Positions 22,111 through 33,361 of a stretch of 64,000 nucleotides of DNA are shown in pieces. Each line of letters opens with the position of its first letter. The first letter of the stretch is position 1. The notes below the pieces were generated by a model. That model worked only from the letters and a program-made list of their open reading frames with translations. It did no database searches and had not been told where the DNA came from. The position numbers and the translations under genes were made by a program. Source of the stretch: Anthoceros angustus (taxonomy: Eukaryota; Streptophyta; Anthocerotopsida; Anthocerotales; Anthocerotaceae); assembly GCA_010909165.1 (NCBI GenBank), contig MU008156.1:620001-684000 (forward strand), read 5' to 3'.

Positions 22111-22757
22111 GGGTGCACACCTTCTTGGCATGTTGAGAGTGATGCATATTTCTTGTGGTGACGTTTAAAAGTATAAGTGACACATAGATACCAGCGAAGC
22201 CCATGAAATTGGTTCAGAAGCTAAGCTGCCCTGTGCTTTCGCTCTGCCAGACAGAGGCAGGCTTGAAGACTCTCAAATCTACACATCCTCAAGGCCTGAA
22301 CTCTGAGTTCTGAAAGCAGAACTGAAATCTGGAAGTCGGAATACATTTGCGGCAGTCTGGAGAAGAAAATATATTACATGTTGGCAGGCCTGGTTGGTAG
22401 TGAGGACAGGGAATGCACTCATCTGGAGAGCAAGACTTGGAAGTTGGAATACAGTTGAGGCAGTCTGGGGAAGAAAAAACATTACATGTTGGCAGGCCTG
22501 GTTGGCAGTGAGGACAGGGAATGTTATAACATTAGAACGGGAGTTATGATGAGCTAAGGGTCGCTCAGAAGTCAAGAAAGGAGATGAAAAACGGGAGAGC
22601 ACTGACACATAGTGTCTATTAAACGACTACATCGAATCTACCAGCCAAGCCAAAAGAGATGTTGCAACGGCACAGTATCCAGTCACCCATTAATATTCCA
22701 ACATGCCTATCGTGCCCACGCATCAAACAAGCTAGGGAGGACTCGCAGCTGAAAAAT
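22110..22757 (+). repeat. Duplicated PPR 3' flank with local tandem copy
   Basis: Diverged copy of 6840-7325. Within it a ~113-bp unit (GGAAGT.GGAATACA through GAGGACAGGGAATG) occurs twice (about 22325-22417 and 22437-22522), whereas the source has it once. Confidence 0.8.
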
Positions 22758-22995
22758 GTTCTCCACAAAACACTCCAGTAAGGGAGTCAAGGAAGACAGA
22801 AACATTCCACAAAACACTCCAGTCAGGGATTCAGGGAAGACACAAACACTCCACAAAACACTCCAGTCAGGGAAGACAGAAACACTCCCCAACAGAGAAA
22901 AACACTCCACCACACTCCAGTCAGGGAAGACAAAAACACTTCACAACAGAGGAAAACACTCCAGCACACTCGAGTCAGGGAAGAGGGTAGAAACG
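22756..22995 (+). repeat. Minisatellite (ACACTCCAGTCAGGGAAGAC-like)
   Basis: Irregular 25-45-bp units built from CACAAAACACTCCAGTCAGG and GAAGACA.AAACACT. Frames through it are low complexity and not credible proteins. Confidence 0.85.
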
Positions 22996-23282
22996 CAAAC
23001 ACAGCACACCCGTTAGGCCGGAAAAATCCAAGCCTGATGGAAACTGTCACACAACTGCGATAAAATATAACCAATGACCCGCAAAACCTTTAAGCAATTT
23101 ATTCCCTCAAGCAATTTATTCACCTGTGGCTCGACTGGCCGCGATCAGGCCGAGGCATTCAGGCCACCGCCGGGCACTCCCTGGCCATACAAGGGGAAGA
23201 AATCTATTATAGCCATGATTAGGCACACAATCCTGGTGATGAGAAATTTCTTCCCCGTTAATTCGGAACACTACTGCTATTG

Positions 23283-23370
23283 AGTCTACTCAGTGGTTGT
23301 AATTAGTTGGTAACAATCCATGTCTACACCGAGAAAACCTGGGTTCAAACCCAACATCCACATGCGACAC
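23283..23370 (+). other. tRNA-like sequence (possible SINE head)
   Basis: TTAGTTGGTAACAA resembles a D-arm/A box and CTGGGTTCAAACCC about 45 bp downstream resembles a T-arm/B box. No acceptor stem closes the structure, so it is not a functional tRNA. Confidence 0.3.
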
Positions 23371-23429
23371 AGTTCGCAAAGTGGTTAAATTGTAAACTTT
23401 TCCAGCTTGTGAATGTTCGCATCCAGAAC

Positions 23430-23822
23430 ACTCGAGTCAGGCGAGAAACGCAACCCCAGCCTACCAGCAAGGCCATAGCAACCCAAGCCTCATGGAAAAT
23501 ACCGGAGTCGGGAGAAAAACGCAATCCCAGCCCTTCAGTGAAAGGCCATAGCAACCCAATCCTCATGGAAAACACCGGAGTCAAGAGAAAACCGCAATCC
23601 CAGCCCTTCAGCGAAAGGCCATAGCAACCCAATCCTCATGGAAACCTGTCACACAACTGCCATTTGAATATAACCAACGAGCCTTTAAATATAACCAATG
23701 ACCCGCAAAACCTTTTTCCTGTGCCCGGATTTGTGCCATTTGAATATAACCAAACAGCCTTTAAATATAACCGACGACCCCGCCGAACATTTTTCCTGTG
23801 CCCGGATTTGTACAAAGTACCC
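23430..23822 (+). repeat. Two adjacent tandem arrays (~73 bp x3, ~76 bp x2)
   Basis: First array: units containing CGCAATCCCAGCCCTTCAG and GGCCATAGCAACCCAATCC. Second: units containing TTTGAATATAACCAA and TTTTTCCTGTGCCCGGATTT, abutting the NPF stop codon. An earlier fragment of the second unit lies near 23040-23090. Confidence 0.85.
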
Positions 23823-23825
23823 ATG

Positions 23826-25969
23826 CTATAGCTGTTCTAACAGCTCAGCCTGAGGTGTGATGCTGGCCTCTGCCTTTTTGTATCGAAATCTGGATGCAAC
23901 GACGATGAAGATGATGAGGTCTATAATGCCAAGAACAGCCAAAAGGCCATAGAATTTGTCCAATCGGGAGGTGTTGACGTTCCGTCCAACCCAAGGCCGA
24001 TGTCGCCCAGAAACTGAGGATGTGATGCTGATCAAAGCGCTGCTGAGAAAGTTTCCAGCTCCGGTGGATGACAAGCACATAGCTGAGCCCACAGTGCGCA
24101 TGTGGTCCGGAGTTTGATCATAGAAGAAGTCAATTCCACCTACTACTCCAAAGACTTCTGAAAGCCCCGCCAAGACGTACTGAGGAACAAGCCTGAAGAT
24201 GCTGAGAGGCAGCTTGGCGTTTGGGAGGTTCGCCACCTCATGGTCTCTCACGTACTGCAGCCTATGCCTCTCGGTGAGAGCTGCAACCATCATGGCCACA
24301 GATGCCAGGAAGAAGCCCACTCCAAGGCGCTGGAGGAGCGAGATTCCCCTGGGGTTACCAGTGCATCTCCTGGCCAGAGGCACGAAGCATTTATCGTAGA
24401 CAATGAGCCCAATCACCACAGTCCCGTGGGCGAAGATCTGGAAGGAGGATGGAGGAATGCGGAAGTGCGGGCCCAGCCTGTTGTCCATTGTTTTGCCCTG
24501 CCTGGAGAAGAGCGTGTAGATTTGAGAATAGGATGCCATGAACACCAGACTGAGTAGCCAAATTGGGAGCGTGTTCACCAGCAGCTTCACTTCCTCCACT
24601 TGTGTCACGGTGCACAGCTTCCATGGGCTGCTTCTATCCTCGTCCCTTCGAATGGTTGCTGCCTTGTCCAGGAATCTGCATTCAGGGTCATTCGAGTTCA
24701 ATGTAAGCACAGTTTCATTTGAAGCACAGTTTGCTCGCAGTAGCATCGATCTACATTCTACTGTGGAGACATGGCACATACGTGAAGGAATCCGTGTGCA
24801 GCAGCTGCCTTCTCTGTGGAGTCAGATATCTCCTACCAGGCACCTCGTACAGCAGGTTCTTGTCCGCCGGCACCCTGATCCGCCAGTTCCTGACAGAAGC
24901 AACTAGGACTTGAGCAACCTCAGTGCAGGAATCACCGGCCAGGGGCTGCCGCCTGTACAAGGGGCTTCCTAGCAGGAACATACAAAACGCAAGAGCAAAT
25001 GAAGCTGTAGGGATGGCGAATCCCCATGCCCAGCCTACATCGGTCTCCACGTAAACCACTACAGTCACTGCTAGGAACGTTCCCACCGCAACCATGGCGA
25101 AGTACAGGTTGAAGAAAGAATCTCTGTGTGACGCCTCTTTCTCGTCCTCCTCGTCAAATTGGTCTGCGCCTAAGGCTGTCCAGCATGGCTTCAAGGCTCC
25201 GGCCCCGACGCCTAGAATGTATATGGAGAGGAAGAAATACGTCAACCTCCATCCCGTGGTCTTCGTAGTGCAGTCTGTAGAAGTGGCGTCCTCGGCAAGG
25301 CAGTAGGGCTTCAAACCATCCACTGTTGCAGAGGAGAGCAGCATACCGAGCCCCTGGAGTGGTTGCCCGACATCCATGGAAGAAAAAGTGGCGAAGTCTG
25401 ATGAGCTGACAAGTTACAACGATGCTCTAAATTGACTAACGCAATGAAACAAGAGATTTGGACATCTGAAGTTGGCGCTCTGCAGGTGTAGGCAAGCTTA
25501 CAGTGAGGTACATGGTGGACAAGAAAATGGATGCCTTGTATCGGCCCAGATATCCATCGGACAGGAAAGCTCCCAGAAACGAAGCGAAGAAGACACATCC
25601 CGCCCAGTTATTCACGTTCTGAGAAGCAGCAGCTAGGCCTTGTCCTAGAACGTCTGTGAAATAAGTGACGAGATTGGAACCGATCCCCTGGTAGGCCAAT
25701 CTTTCGGCTAGATCGTTTGCTGCATCATCCAATCAAATTCACAGAACTTGAGCTAAGCCTTACGGACAGGTCTAGAGGATGGTGGGATTGTTGGAGGGAA
25801 AGGAATTGATCTCGGTGACCCTACCCAGTAAGAAGATGCAGGCCCTCCACCCTCCAGTGGAAGACTTCCTGGCAGGCCTGCCCTTGTAGTCCACAGTGCC
25901 ATTTTTTGTGAAGTCGGAGCTTGGATCTTCAATCTCAACAGGCTTCTCATGGACGGTCGCCATTCTCAT
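23826..25969 (-). CDS. NPF (NRT1/PTR) family transporter
   Basis: NPF proteins are proton-coupled major-facilitator carriers for nitrate, peptides or hormones. Four exons (25969-25825, 25719-25502, 25353-24782, 24675-23826) join in frame to 594 residues, the normal size. Landmarks: LAERLAYQGIGSNLVTYFT in helix 1, NNWAGCVFFASFLGAFLSDGYLGRY, GVGAGALKPCWTALGADQFD, FFNLYFAMVAVGT, the central loop ending FLDKAATI, then WKLCTVTQVEEVKLLVNTLP and PQYVLAGLSEVFGVVGGIDFFYDQTPD. The proton-coupling ExxER motif of helix 1 reads DLAER. The start may be the second ATG at 25963. Substrate cannot be told from sequence. A 150-bp relic of a second copy lies at 4043-4192. Confidence 0.92.
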
Positions 25970-26144
25970 GAACTAGTGCATGCTCCTGACTGTGACAACA
26001 GGCACACACGGCTGAGCCTGTTCTTGGCTTTAACTCCAGCAAGGGTACTCCGAGGGGCTACCTGAAGACATGAACCAGGGCCATCCTTCGACGTCAAGTC
26101 CGTACTGCATTGCACTTTTTTGACTCAATCATTTCTGTAAAGGG

Positions 26145-26780
26145 GGCGATACACACCTAGGAATGTCAGTAAAAGGGGGCGATACACACGTAGGGATGTC
26201 AGTAAAAGGGGCGATACACACCTAGGGATGTCAGTAAAGGGGCGATACACACAGTCGTCTCAGTGAAAGGGGCGATACACTCAGCAGTCTCAGTAAGGAA
26301 GAAGAAGAAGAATTTTATGTAAGTCCACTAAGGACGGATTTCCGTCATGGGACTTGGTACTTGACAACTTGTACCATGGTGTGCCTAAGCTACTTGCACC
26401 AAGGGCATCCACTCCCTTTAGGGACCCCATCTAAGTATCGATCTAAGCTCAGGATGCTTAATCACTACGTTCTTATAAATGTGTGTGTCCATTTGGCCTA
26501 AGCCATTTGGACACACATTAAGGGATGTCAACAAGAGGGGCGATACACTCAGTCGTCTCAGTAAGGGATGTCAGTAAAGGGAGCGATACACACAGTCGTC
26601 TCAGTAAAAGGGGCGATACACACTGTCGTTTCAGTAAAAGGGGCGATACACACAGTCGTCTCAGTAAAAGGGGCGATACACAAAGTCGTCTCAGTAAAAG
26701 GGGCGATACACAAAGTCGTCTCATTAAAGGGGGCGATACACGCGTAGGGATGTCAGTAAAAGGAGCGATACACACGTAGA
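26145..26780 (+). repeat. Minisatellite (GTCAGTAAAAGGGGCGATACACAC)
   Basis: At least twelve units of 28-36 bp with core GTAAAAGGGGCGATACACAC, alternating with spacers CGTAGGGATGTCA or AGTCGTCTCA. A SINE-like element interrupts the array at 26298-26520. Arg/Ser-rich frames through it are artefacts. Confidence 0.93.
26298..26512 (-). mobile_element. SINE-like element, copy 2, inside the minisatellite
   Basis: Reverse-complement copy of 11430-11612, with the GAA tail at its left and CCAAATGGACACAC at its right; it is longer by a few bases than copy 1. TAAGG precedes the tail and ATTAAGGG follows the other end, compatible with a short target-site duplication within the array. An extra inverted CCATTTGGACACACATT sits at the 5' end. 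Confidence 0.7.
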
Positions 26781-26789
26781 GATGAACAC

Positions 26790-27364
26790 GTCGAAAAGTT
26801 GGACTGAAAGGGATAATATCTCTCCACAAGCAGTACGGGGGAATGGTTCTACGCCGAAGAGGCCGATATTCCGTTCAGGAGGGAGAACAAGTTTCGGATG
26901 CGAAGCAATGGTGACCAGTAAGGAAGCCTATTTACAACCGTATTTCTACTTCGTAAATACTTTCGCTGCAACACACTTGTTTGCAAGCAAGGAAAGGTTC
27001 ACGTTGAGTGTCAACAATTGAACCATTACGGAAGTATGGAGGCCTTGACGTCATGCTATCCCCTCCATGACTGACATTTTTCTGCTGAGGTAAGCTTGGG
27101 GCGGAGTTCCTTGTGATACCTCCACAACCATTGAGCTTTCAAATATGTAAGCCGCCTTGTCTTTTGTCTGCCGCATGATGAAAGGTCGAATGCATACCGG
27201 AGTGAAGAGAACCAAGGTCTGAAGGTGAAAACACTTTTACCGCTCAACAAAGTCTGTTTGACATTGCATCACACCCACGCCAGTCTCTACACTTGCATGT
27301 CCCATTTACGGGTGAGCTGAGCACCAGGACGCTGAAGTCCAGAGCATCTGGGGTAAATGATGTG
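26790..27364. other. Spacer / SNARE gene 3' UTR
   Basis: No gene is supported; it probably includes the 3' UTR of the minus-strand SNAP33-like gene. Confidence 0.4.
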
Positions 27365-28912
27365 TCATCTTCCCAAAAGTTTCAGGCCACGCCGGTTGGA
27401 TTGCTCCACCCTGTTGTGCAGCTCAATAACGTCAGTCTGAAGACCCTCCAAGCTGTTGTTCTGCTTGCTTATCTCAGCACCCATTTGTTCTGACATATCC
27501 TTCAACCCAGTGAGCAAGTTGCTCAGTTTATCCAGGTCCTTATCCTGCCTTAACTTCTCTTGCTCCCACGGCTCCTGGGCTTGCGAGCTTGCAAGTCTTC
27601 CGGCAGTATCCCCCTGCACAAGAGACGCACGCGGCTCCGGATAGTTCTTGCGCCTGTAGGTACTTGCAGGACCGTCCGTCGGGCCATGGATAGCATGATT
27701 TTTCTTAGGCTTCCAGGTCCTGGAAAACATGCCTCCCAAGCTTCCCAGCAGCTTCTCTCCAGTGCTGAGCTCTTCGTCCACTTTGACTGCCATCTCATGG
27801 GTTCGGCGGATCTGTTCTCCTTGATCCTGAAGCTGGGCCATAGTGCTGGCGGCTACTTCTTTCGTGTTCTCTGCCACCCTCAAACAATTCTCGATTGCTG
27901 ATGTTGTCTCTCTGGACTTCTCATGAGCATAACTCCGCAGCTGCTCCACACTCTGGCCTTCAAACCCCTGCTCCCCATAACGCACCGGAGTAGGGAGCGG
28001 AGGGGGGCGGGCCTGAGTACCACCATCCAGAAGTGCACTTCGGTCCTGCCGCCGGTCCTCCTGACCCCTGGAACTCTTCTTCGGCTTCTGCAGCTTAGAA
28101 GACACGCTTTCCCCAACGGCCGCTACCTTCTCCACACTTTCAGAGTAAATGGAGGCCACCCTCTCCTTGATCTGCGCTCCCTTTCGGGCCCTCCTCTCCG
28201 TCGTCACCGAGTCCTCACTCAGCTCACTCCCACCACTGTTCCGCCTGCTGGAACTCTGCGACTTACTAGCCTTCTCCTCACTGGCAAACAGAGAATCCCT
28301 CTCCAACGCGCTCAAACTGCTGTGTTTAGGCTTGATCGGCACCGGATACTCGTCATCAAACGGATTCCCAGACCCCGTCTCAATAGCACTCAAACTGTTG
28401 TGCTTGCTCCTCACCTTCGTCTTCTCTTCAAGCACAAGCGCATCGTCATCGAAAGGATTCCCCCCAGACCCCGCAGACGCCCGCCGCGACTCCGGCTTCG
28501 ACCTCGCGGGCCTCCCAGTTCCAGATCCCGATCCTCCAGCCTCCCCAGCATCATCATCAAACGGATTCCCCGAGGAAGCCCTAACCCGCCTGGAAGATTC
28601 CTGCGATCTGCTCCCTCTGGACGCCTTGGAGACCTCGGGCTCATCAAACGGATTGTTAGATGCACCGAGCACAGTCCCAGACGAAACTTTATCCTGCGTC
28701 GGGCGCAAGGCCCGCTCCCGGCTCCCGGCCTTGGAAACGCGGCTGTGAGACACCACCTCATCATCAAACGGATTGGAAGAGCGGGAAGTGAGCGAGGAGC
28801 CGGACGTGGTAGAGTCCTCATCATCCGAGAAGGGATTCGACGACACCCGATGCCCCCTCGCCGCGGCTCGCTGCCGGGCCACCGCCATCCTGGTGCTCTC
28901 CGTGATACTCAT
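27365..28912 (-). CDS. SNAP33-like Qb+Qc SNARE with N-terminal NPF repeats
   Basis: SNAP33-type proteins supply two helices to the SNARE bundle that fuses vesicles with the plasma membrane or cell plate. The gene is intronless, 515 residues from ATG 28912 (an upstream in-frame GTG at 28963 is unlikely). The C-terminal ~280 residues hold the Qb helix (SVEQLRSYAHEKSRETTSAI, GEQIRRTHEMAVKVDEEL), the plant hallmark GEKLLGSLGGMFSRTWKPKK, and the Qc helix ending VEQSNRRGLKLLGR. No membrane anchor is present, as usual. The first ~230 residues are Ser-rich and carry six acidic NPF motifs (SNPFSDDE, SNPFDDE, NNPFDEPE, GNPFDDD twice, GNPFDDE). NPF binds EH domains of endocytic adaptors. Arabidopsis SNAP33 is shorter with fewer such motifs. 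Confidence 0.93.
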   Translation of the reverse strand: MSITESTRMAVARQRAAARGHRVSSNPFSDDEDSTTSGSSLTSRSSNPFDDEVVSHSRVSKAGSRERALRPTQDKVSSGTVLGASNNPFDEPEVSKASRGSRSQESSRRVRASSGNPFDDDAGEAGGSGSGTGRPARSKPESRRASAGSGGNPFDDDALVLEEKTKVRSKHNSLSAIETGSGNPFDDEYPVPIKPKHSSLSALERDSLFASEEKASKSQSSSRRNSGGSELSEDSVTTERRARKGAQIKERVASIYSESVEKVAAVGESVSSKLQKPKKSSRGQEDRRQDRSALLDGGTQARPPPLPTPVRYGEQGFEGQSVEQLRSYAHEKSRETTSAIENCLRVAENTKEVAASTMAQLQDQGEQIRRTHEMAVKVDEELSTGEKLLGSLGGMFSRTWKPKKNHAIHGPTDGPASTYRRKNYPEPRASLVQGDTAGRLASSQAQEPWEQEKLRQDKDLDKLSNLLTGLKDMSEQMGAEISKQNNSLEGLQTDVIELHNRVEQSNRRGLKLLGR

Positions 28913-29598
28913 CCTCTCCTCCCGCAAGCCCACCAAAAGCCAAAATCCACCGCCGCCACCCACAATCCACCACCTCCACCTCCACCCACACCCTCACCAG
29001 AGACCCGGACACGATCAAAGGCACACACAGAACGGAACGAATCCACAGGCCCTCAGATCCAAACCCTCCTGACACAAAACACACCCGGACTGCGGACAGG
29101 ACACAAGACAGGAGCAGCTGCTGCAGGCTGCACGGGCCAGCAGTGCTATAAGCGCGAGAGCCCCATCTTCGAGACACCAGGGCAGAGCTGCGTCAAGACC
29201 GTGTCAAAGGGGAAGACGAGTTAACTGACGCTTCTCAAGGCTTCTGCCGGCCGGCTTCGTCTTGCCGTCTTCCCTCCCGCCTGCCTGCCTTCCTTCCTCG
29301 CGTCCCCCTTGCAACCGTAAAGAAAAAACATCCTAAAAAAGTCATACAAATATTCTCGTAGGCTGTTCCGTTCCACCTCCACGACCGCTTCAATCGCGAA
29401 TCGCAAATCGCAATTCGCTGACAGGACTTGACTCACGGTCGCGTCCTACACACGCTTCGTCCTACAGGGCATCAGCATGTTGCTTTTTGCTGCCTACGCT
29501 TGTGCGGCCCACATGGGCATCTAGGCTTTCCGATCTTGAAGGGGTCGCAGATGGAACCAGATCAGATCAAATATTGCAAGTTGATGTCTCCGAATTAT
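28913..29598. other. Spacer: SNARE promoter side and HSD 3' flank
   Basis: No gene is supported. The region contains the promoter/5' UTR of the SNARE gene and presumably the terminator of the HSD-like gene upstream on the same strand. Confidence 0.4.
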
Positions 29599-31175
29599 CT
29601 AGCGGCCCTCTATGCTCACTCCACTCACGCCAGTCAAGGAGTGGAATAGTTTTTGTGACCCATCCTCTCCCAGCAGCAGTTTGGCCACCCTGGCCACAAC
29701 TGGGTTTGGAGGTTGCCCTAGCAGTAACATTCTCGGGGGCCACTCCAGGAGCATGGGGGCAAGCAGGCGGTATGGGAGCCAAGTCCAGTACCAAAATGGG
29801 ACGATGTGGTATCGTGCTCGGTACTGTGCTGCATCCACGATCCGCTTCGCAGCTGCGTCTGTGGGCAGCATAGGCCACCACTTGGGGATGTGTCCCTGTA
29901 GGAAACATGCATCCACGTCACGCACATTCACATGAGAGATGGTGGATAAGCACACATGGGAACTGTCATGACGGAAAGGATGGCCATGGCATGGAATGGA
30001 ATGGAATGGGTGGTTTACCGGGGGTCCTCCCAAGGTCATCTCGGACTGGACAAACCCTGGCATAGCAAGGGTTATCGTCACTCTCTTTCCGATGGGCTCA
30101 GTCCGCATCGTGTCGTAGAACTCCAAGATAGATGCCTTTGCCGCCTGCCATGCGAAGTGGTGGGGACAAGTCTCGTAAAACCAAACTTTCAAAGAAAGCC
30201 TGTCAAGCGGGCAACTGTAGGTGAAGCAAGGTTGGAGGATGGAGGTTACATTGTACATGGCCTGTCGGGGATACGGAACGTAGGCTCCCACTGAGTCGGT
30301 CACCACAACCTGGCCATTGGTCCTTCGGAGGTGCTCCAGTGCGTAGAAAGTCGGAAGCACATTTCCCCAGAAATCCACATCCTGACCAACAAGCCCACAG
30401 CACTTGATGTATGTCTTATCTTTTGGACTCAAGTTTTCCTTTTCAGCTGCATTGCATACATTTGATCTTACCATGGTCTCCTTGAACTCCCTGGTGTCGG
30501 TGTACTCTTCAAATAGACCACTCTTGGCTGAGCCAGCGTTGTTCACCAACACATCCACTGCACACGTCACAGATTAGTGCCCTTCATGTGATAAATTCAT
30601 CAACGCAATTGTTATTCCAGCATGTATGCCCACAAAGCACACAACAGCAATGGTGAACTTACAGCGACCAAAAGTCTCAACAGCAAAATCAACAATGCGC
30701 TTGCAGTCCTCGGGCTTGGACATGTCAGCTCTGCACACCTCCGCGCTCCTTGCTCCATTTTCCATGCATTCATGAGCAACCTCTCGTAGCCTGTTCTCCC
30801 GCCTGGCAGCCAACACCAACTTCGCTCCTCGCCTCGCATACTCCAGCGCCATGCACTACTCTAATTGGAAGAGCATTTAAGCAATATAATGCCAGACACG
30901 CCAGGTATGAAGCTATGATTTCAACCTAGGTGCTTGATGCAATGCTGCTGAGCTTCAACATGCACAAACATACACCTTACCCTGCCAATTCCCGATGATG
31001 CTCCTGTAACCAACACCACGTTGTTCTCGATTTTGATTGGTCTTACAAGCAGACTCCTCAATTTTCTCAAGACAAGCACTGCTGGCAACACTAAAGGGAA
31101 GATGATCAACAAGAAGCCAGCCAAGCTATATCCAATCAGATTCGTCACCATCTGACCCAGCCCCAGGGACACCAT
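29599..31175 (-). CDS. 11-beta-HSD-like short-chain dehydrogenase (steroleosin-like)
   Basis: Plant HSD-like SDRs reduce or oxidise sterol-type substrates with NAD(P)H at the ER or oil-body surface. Six exons (31175-30981, 30855-30663, 30557-30472, 30381-30250, 30144-30019, 29895-29599) give 342 residues. A hydrophobic N-terminal anchor (LAGFLLIIFPLVLPAVLVL) precedes the cofactor motif TGASSGIG, a RRENRL segment suggesting NADPH preference, NNAG, the catalytic Ser (VVTDSVGA) and, 13 residues later, YNAAK with catalytic Tyr and Lys spanning an exon junction. The PGFVQSEMT motif follows. All active-site residues are present. 3-ketosphinganine reductase is a related alternative, but the DFWGNV and C-terminal region fit the HSD group better. 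Confidence 0.87.
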
Positions 31176-31467
31176 CTTGACGCAGAATGTCTTCCTCGTC
31201 CAAGAGATTCAACGAGTCTCAGACTGTGCACCAATTTCACAGCTACTGCTGCAAAACTGTCTACCGTCAGGACACTCGCCAATTTTATTGCTGGAATGCG
31301 CTTTGCGAAAGAACAGTTGAAGAAAAGTTTACACGGTGCAAAGGATAGGTTCGAGAGTGCGGTGGCTTTCCATGCAGGAACATCCACGCGTCCCACATTC
31401 CTTAATGAGGTATCTCTAACCCCAGTTCCACAACCATAAGCCACTTGGCAGACTAATGTGTCTCATG

Positions 31468-33361
31468 CTACTTTCCGTCTGATCGAAGCTGCACGCCGAG
31501 GGCGATTAAGCCCACCATAGAGAAGCCTGATAGAAGGCTGCTTGAGTAACCTAGAGCCAGAAGTGCTCCTCTCAGAGACTGCATGTACGCCCCAGGAGAG
31601 AGCAGTTAAGACGAGAATGCTTGGGAGGGTTCACGTTCTTTACGAAAAGAGTGATTTCTTACAGTGGCCAGCATGATAGCGTTGTCGTTAGCATAGTTTG
31701 CTGTGTTGTCTATGTTTTGAAGTGCTTGTGTAAGCTGCCAAGAAAGCAACCTGACAGACACAATACAAAAGAGCATCATGAACAGTTGGAACAGACAGAG
31801 CTAACGCCATCCGATCATGAAGTCCATACAGGAGGGCAGCAGGTACCCAAAGGCTAGAGCAATAGCAGCGCCTGTGAAAGCTCGGCCTGACGAAAACTCC
31901 ACTTGCAGGCTGCCGAACTGCAACAGGAATCGAAAACCTCACCGAGTTGATGCGCCGACGCTGACATACTTCAGTAATGATGACCTGAAAATTTGGGTGG
32001 AAGGAAGTACCTTAAAGACCTTGGTAGAGCTCACAGCAGTGGTGGTCTGGTAAAAGGGCTTGCTGCCTGGAGCAACTGCCTCCCCCGCTGCAATCAACGC
32101 GTTGCCGATCTGTAGCAACACCAGTCAAAGTAGCCATCTTACAAGTTGAGCACCAACTTCCTCCACAAACAATTTTGAAAGCCAAACTGTTCCAGAAACA
32201 GAACCAGGTATCAGTGCAAGCACAATCCAGTCTTCGTGCACATGCTGCTTGTCTCAGCTTCCAACCGACATCCTGTTTCCCACAAAAATCAAACAGCCTG
32301 CCTCCAACAATTAGCTAACTGCTCAGAACCCCTGAAGAATGAGATTCCAAGTTCTAGTACCTTCGATAATTCCCCCGCTCCAAACTGCCCGATTGCCTTG
32401 AATCGCCTTCCTGCATCAATCAATCTTTTGCCAAGGGCTGTAGGCAAACCAAGTGTGAGCGAAGGCCACAACAAGCTTGTGCCTTGGCCACAGCCTAGCA
32501 TGAGAGAATGTAACTGACCGGCTTTGGAGCTTTCAGACAGATCCTGTTGCAAGGAAGGGATGAATTTGGCAACCGTCTCCAGAGACTGTGTGTCCCCAGA
32601 TTCCCATGCCTGTGCTACTTGTAACAGCACTTCCCCTACTTGCTCTCCACACTGGCCAGCAGGCACGATAGACATCAGCATCCTACTCCGACACGAATCC
32701 ATTTGGAACCAGCACAATTTCCAAGAACAGCCAAAAGTAACCTCTCTGCTCACGGCGCCACTTGACAAAGCAAAGGCTGCGTCCTTCAGCTGAGAAACAC
32801 GAGAAAGCAGCATCTGGTCAGAACCACGAATAAGCACCAGATGCTTGCATTCCCGTCGAACACAACCACGGCAGCCTACATCAACCCGAATGTCACTGGG
32901 AAGCTCGGCCAAGAACCTCGGTGGAAGGGACAAGGCATCCTGCACAAATCCACCAGTAGCTCTCAAGACCCCCTCCTAAGCATGACTTTCAAAAGCAAGT
33001 CAAATCCCTGGTAGCTACATTTCGGCATATCACAATGTGAAGCATCTGCAGCATCAAATTGACAAGAGCATAAGAGGTGGCTAACCGCAAGCTCCTGCAA
33101 GCATCTTCGAGTTCTCTGCTCATCTTCGGCCTCTCCCTTACTCTCCGACCGCGTCTGCAGCGCCTGGGCAGAACTCCAACCCCTGCGAGGCAATGCTGGT
33201 GTTGCAGAGGCTGCTTTCAATGCAGGCGGCAGCACCACTCGCCCACGGGCAAACGCCGCTGTGTCTGTGGATTTGCAGGGCCCCAGGGGAAGCGGAGAGC
33301 AGCAACAGGGCACGTGCAGGCGCATCTCCAACCCGGCCATATCGATCCACACCTTCTTCAC
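31468..33361 (-). CDS. Plastid membrane protein of unknown function
   Basis: The C-terminal exons are well resolved: 32519 and below, 32437-32361 (LGKRLIDAGRRFKAIGQFGAGELSK), 32109-32011 (IGNALIAAGEAVAPGSKPF), 31917-31847 (FGSLQVEFSSGRAFTGAAIALAFG), 31750-31663 (LLSWQLTQALQNIDNTANYA) and 31580-31468 (SLRGALLALGYSSSLLSGFS). They end in two hydrophobic segments and match a conserved plant family of unknown function that I recall but cannot name securely. The 5' exon (start ATG 33361, 33337 or 33322) is Arg/Ala/Ser-rich like a transit peptide. The middle exon borders between 32967 and about 33080 are uncertain. The Rab23 gene starts 226 bp away on the opposite strand, so the two may share a promoter region. 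Confidence 0.7.

Noticed and set aside
26518-26829. Repetitive Arg/Ser/Leu frames
   Set aside because: Translations of the minisatellite.
27923-29224. 433-codon plus frame opposite the SNARE gene
   Set aside because: Antisense shadow of a Ser/Asp-rich coding region; Arg/Pro/His composition and no motif.
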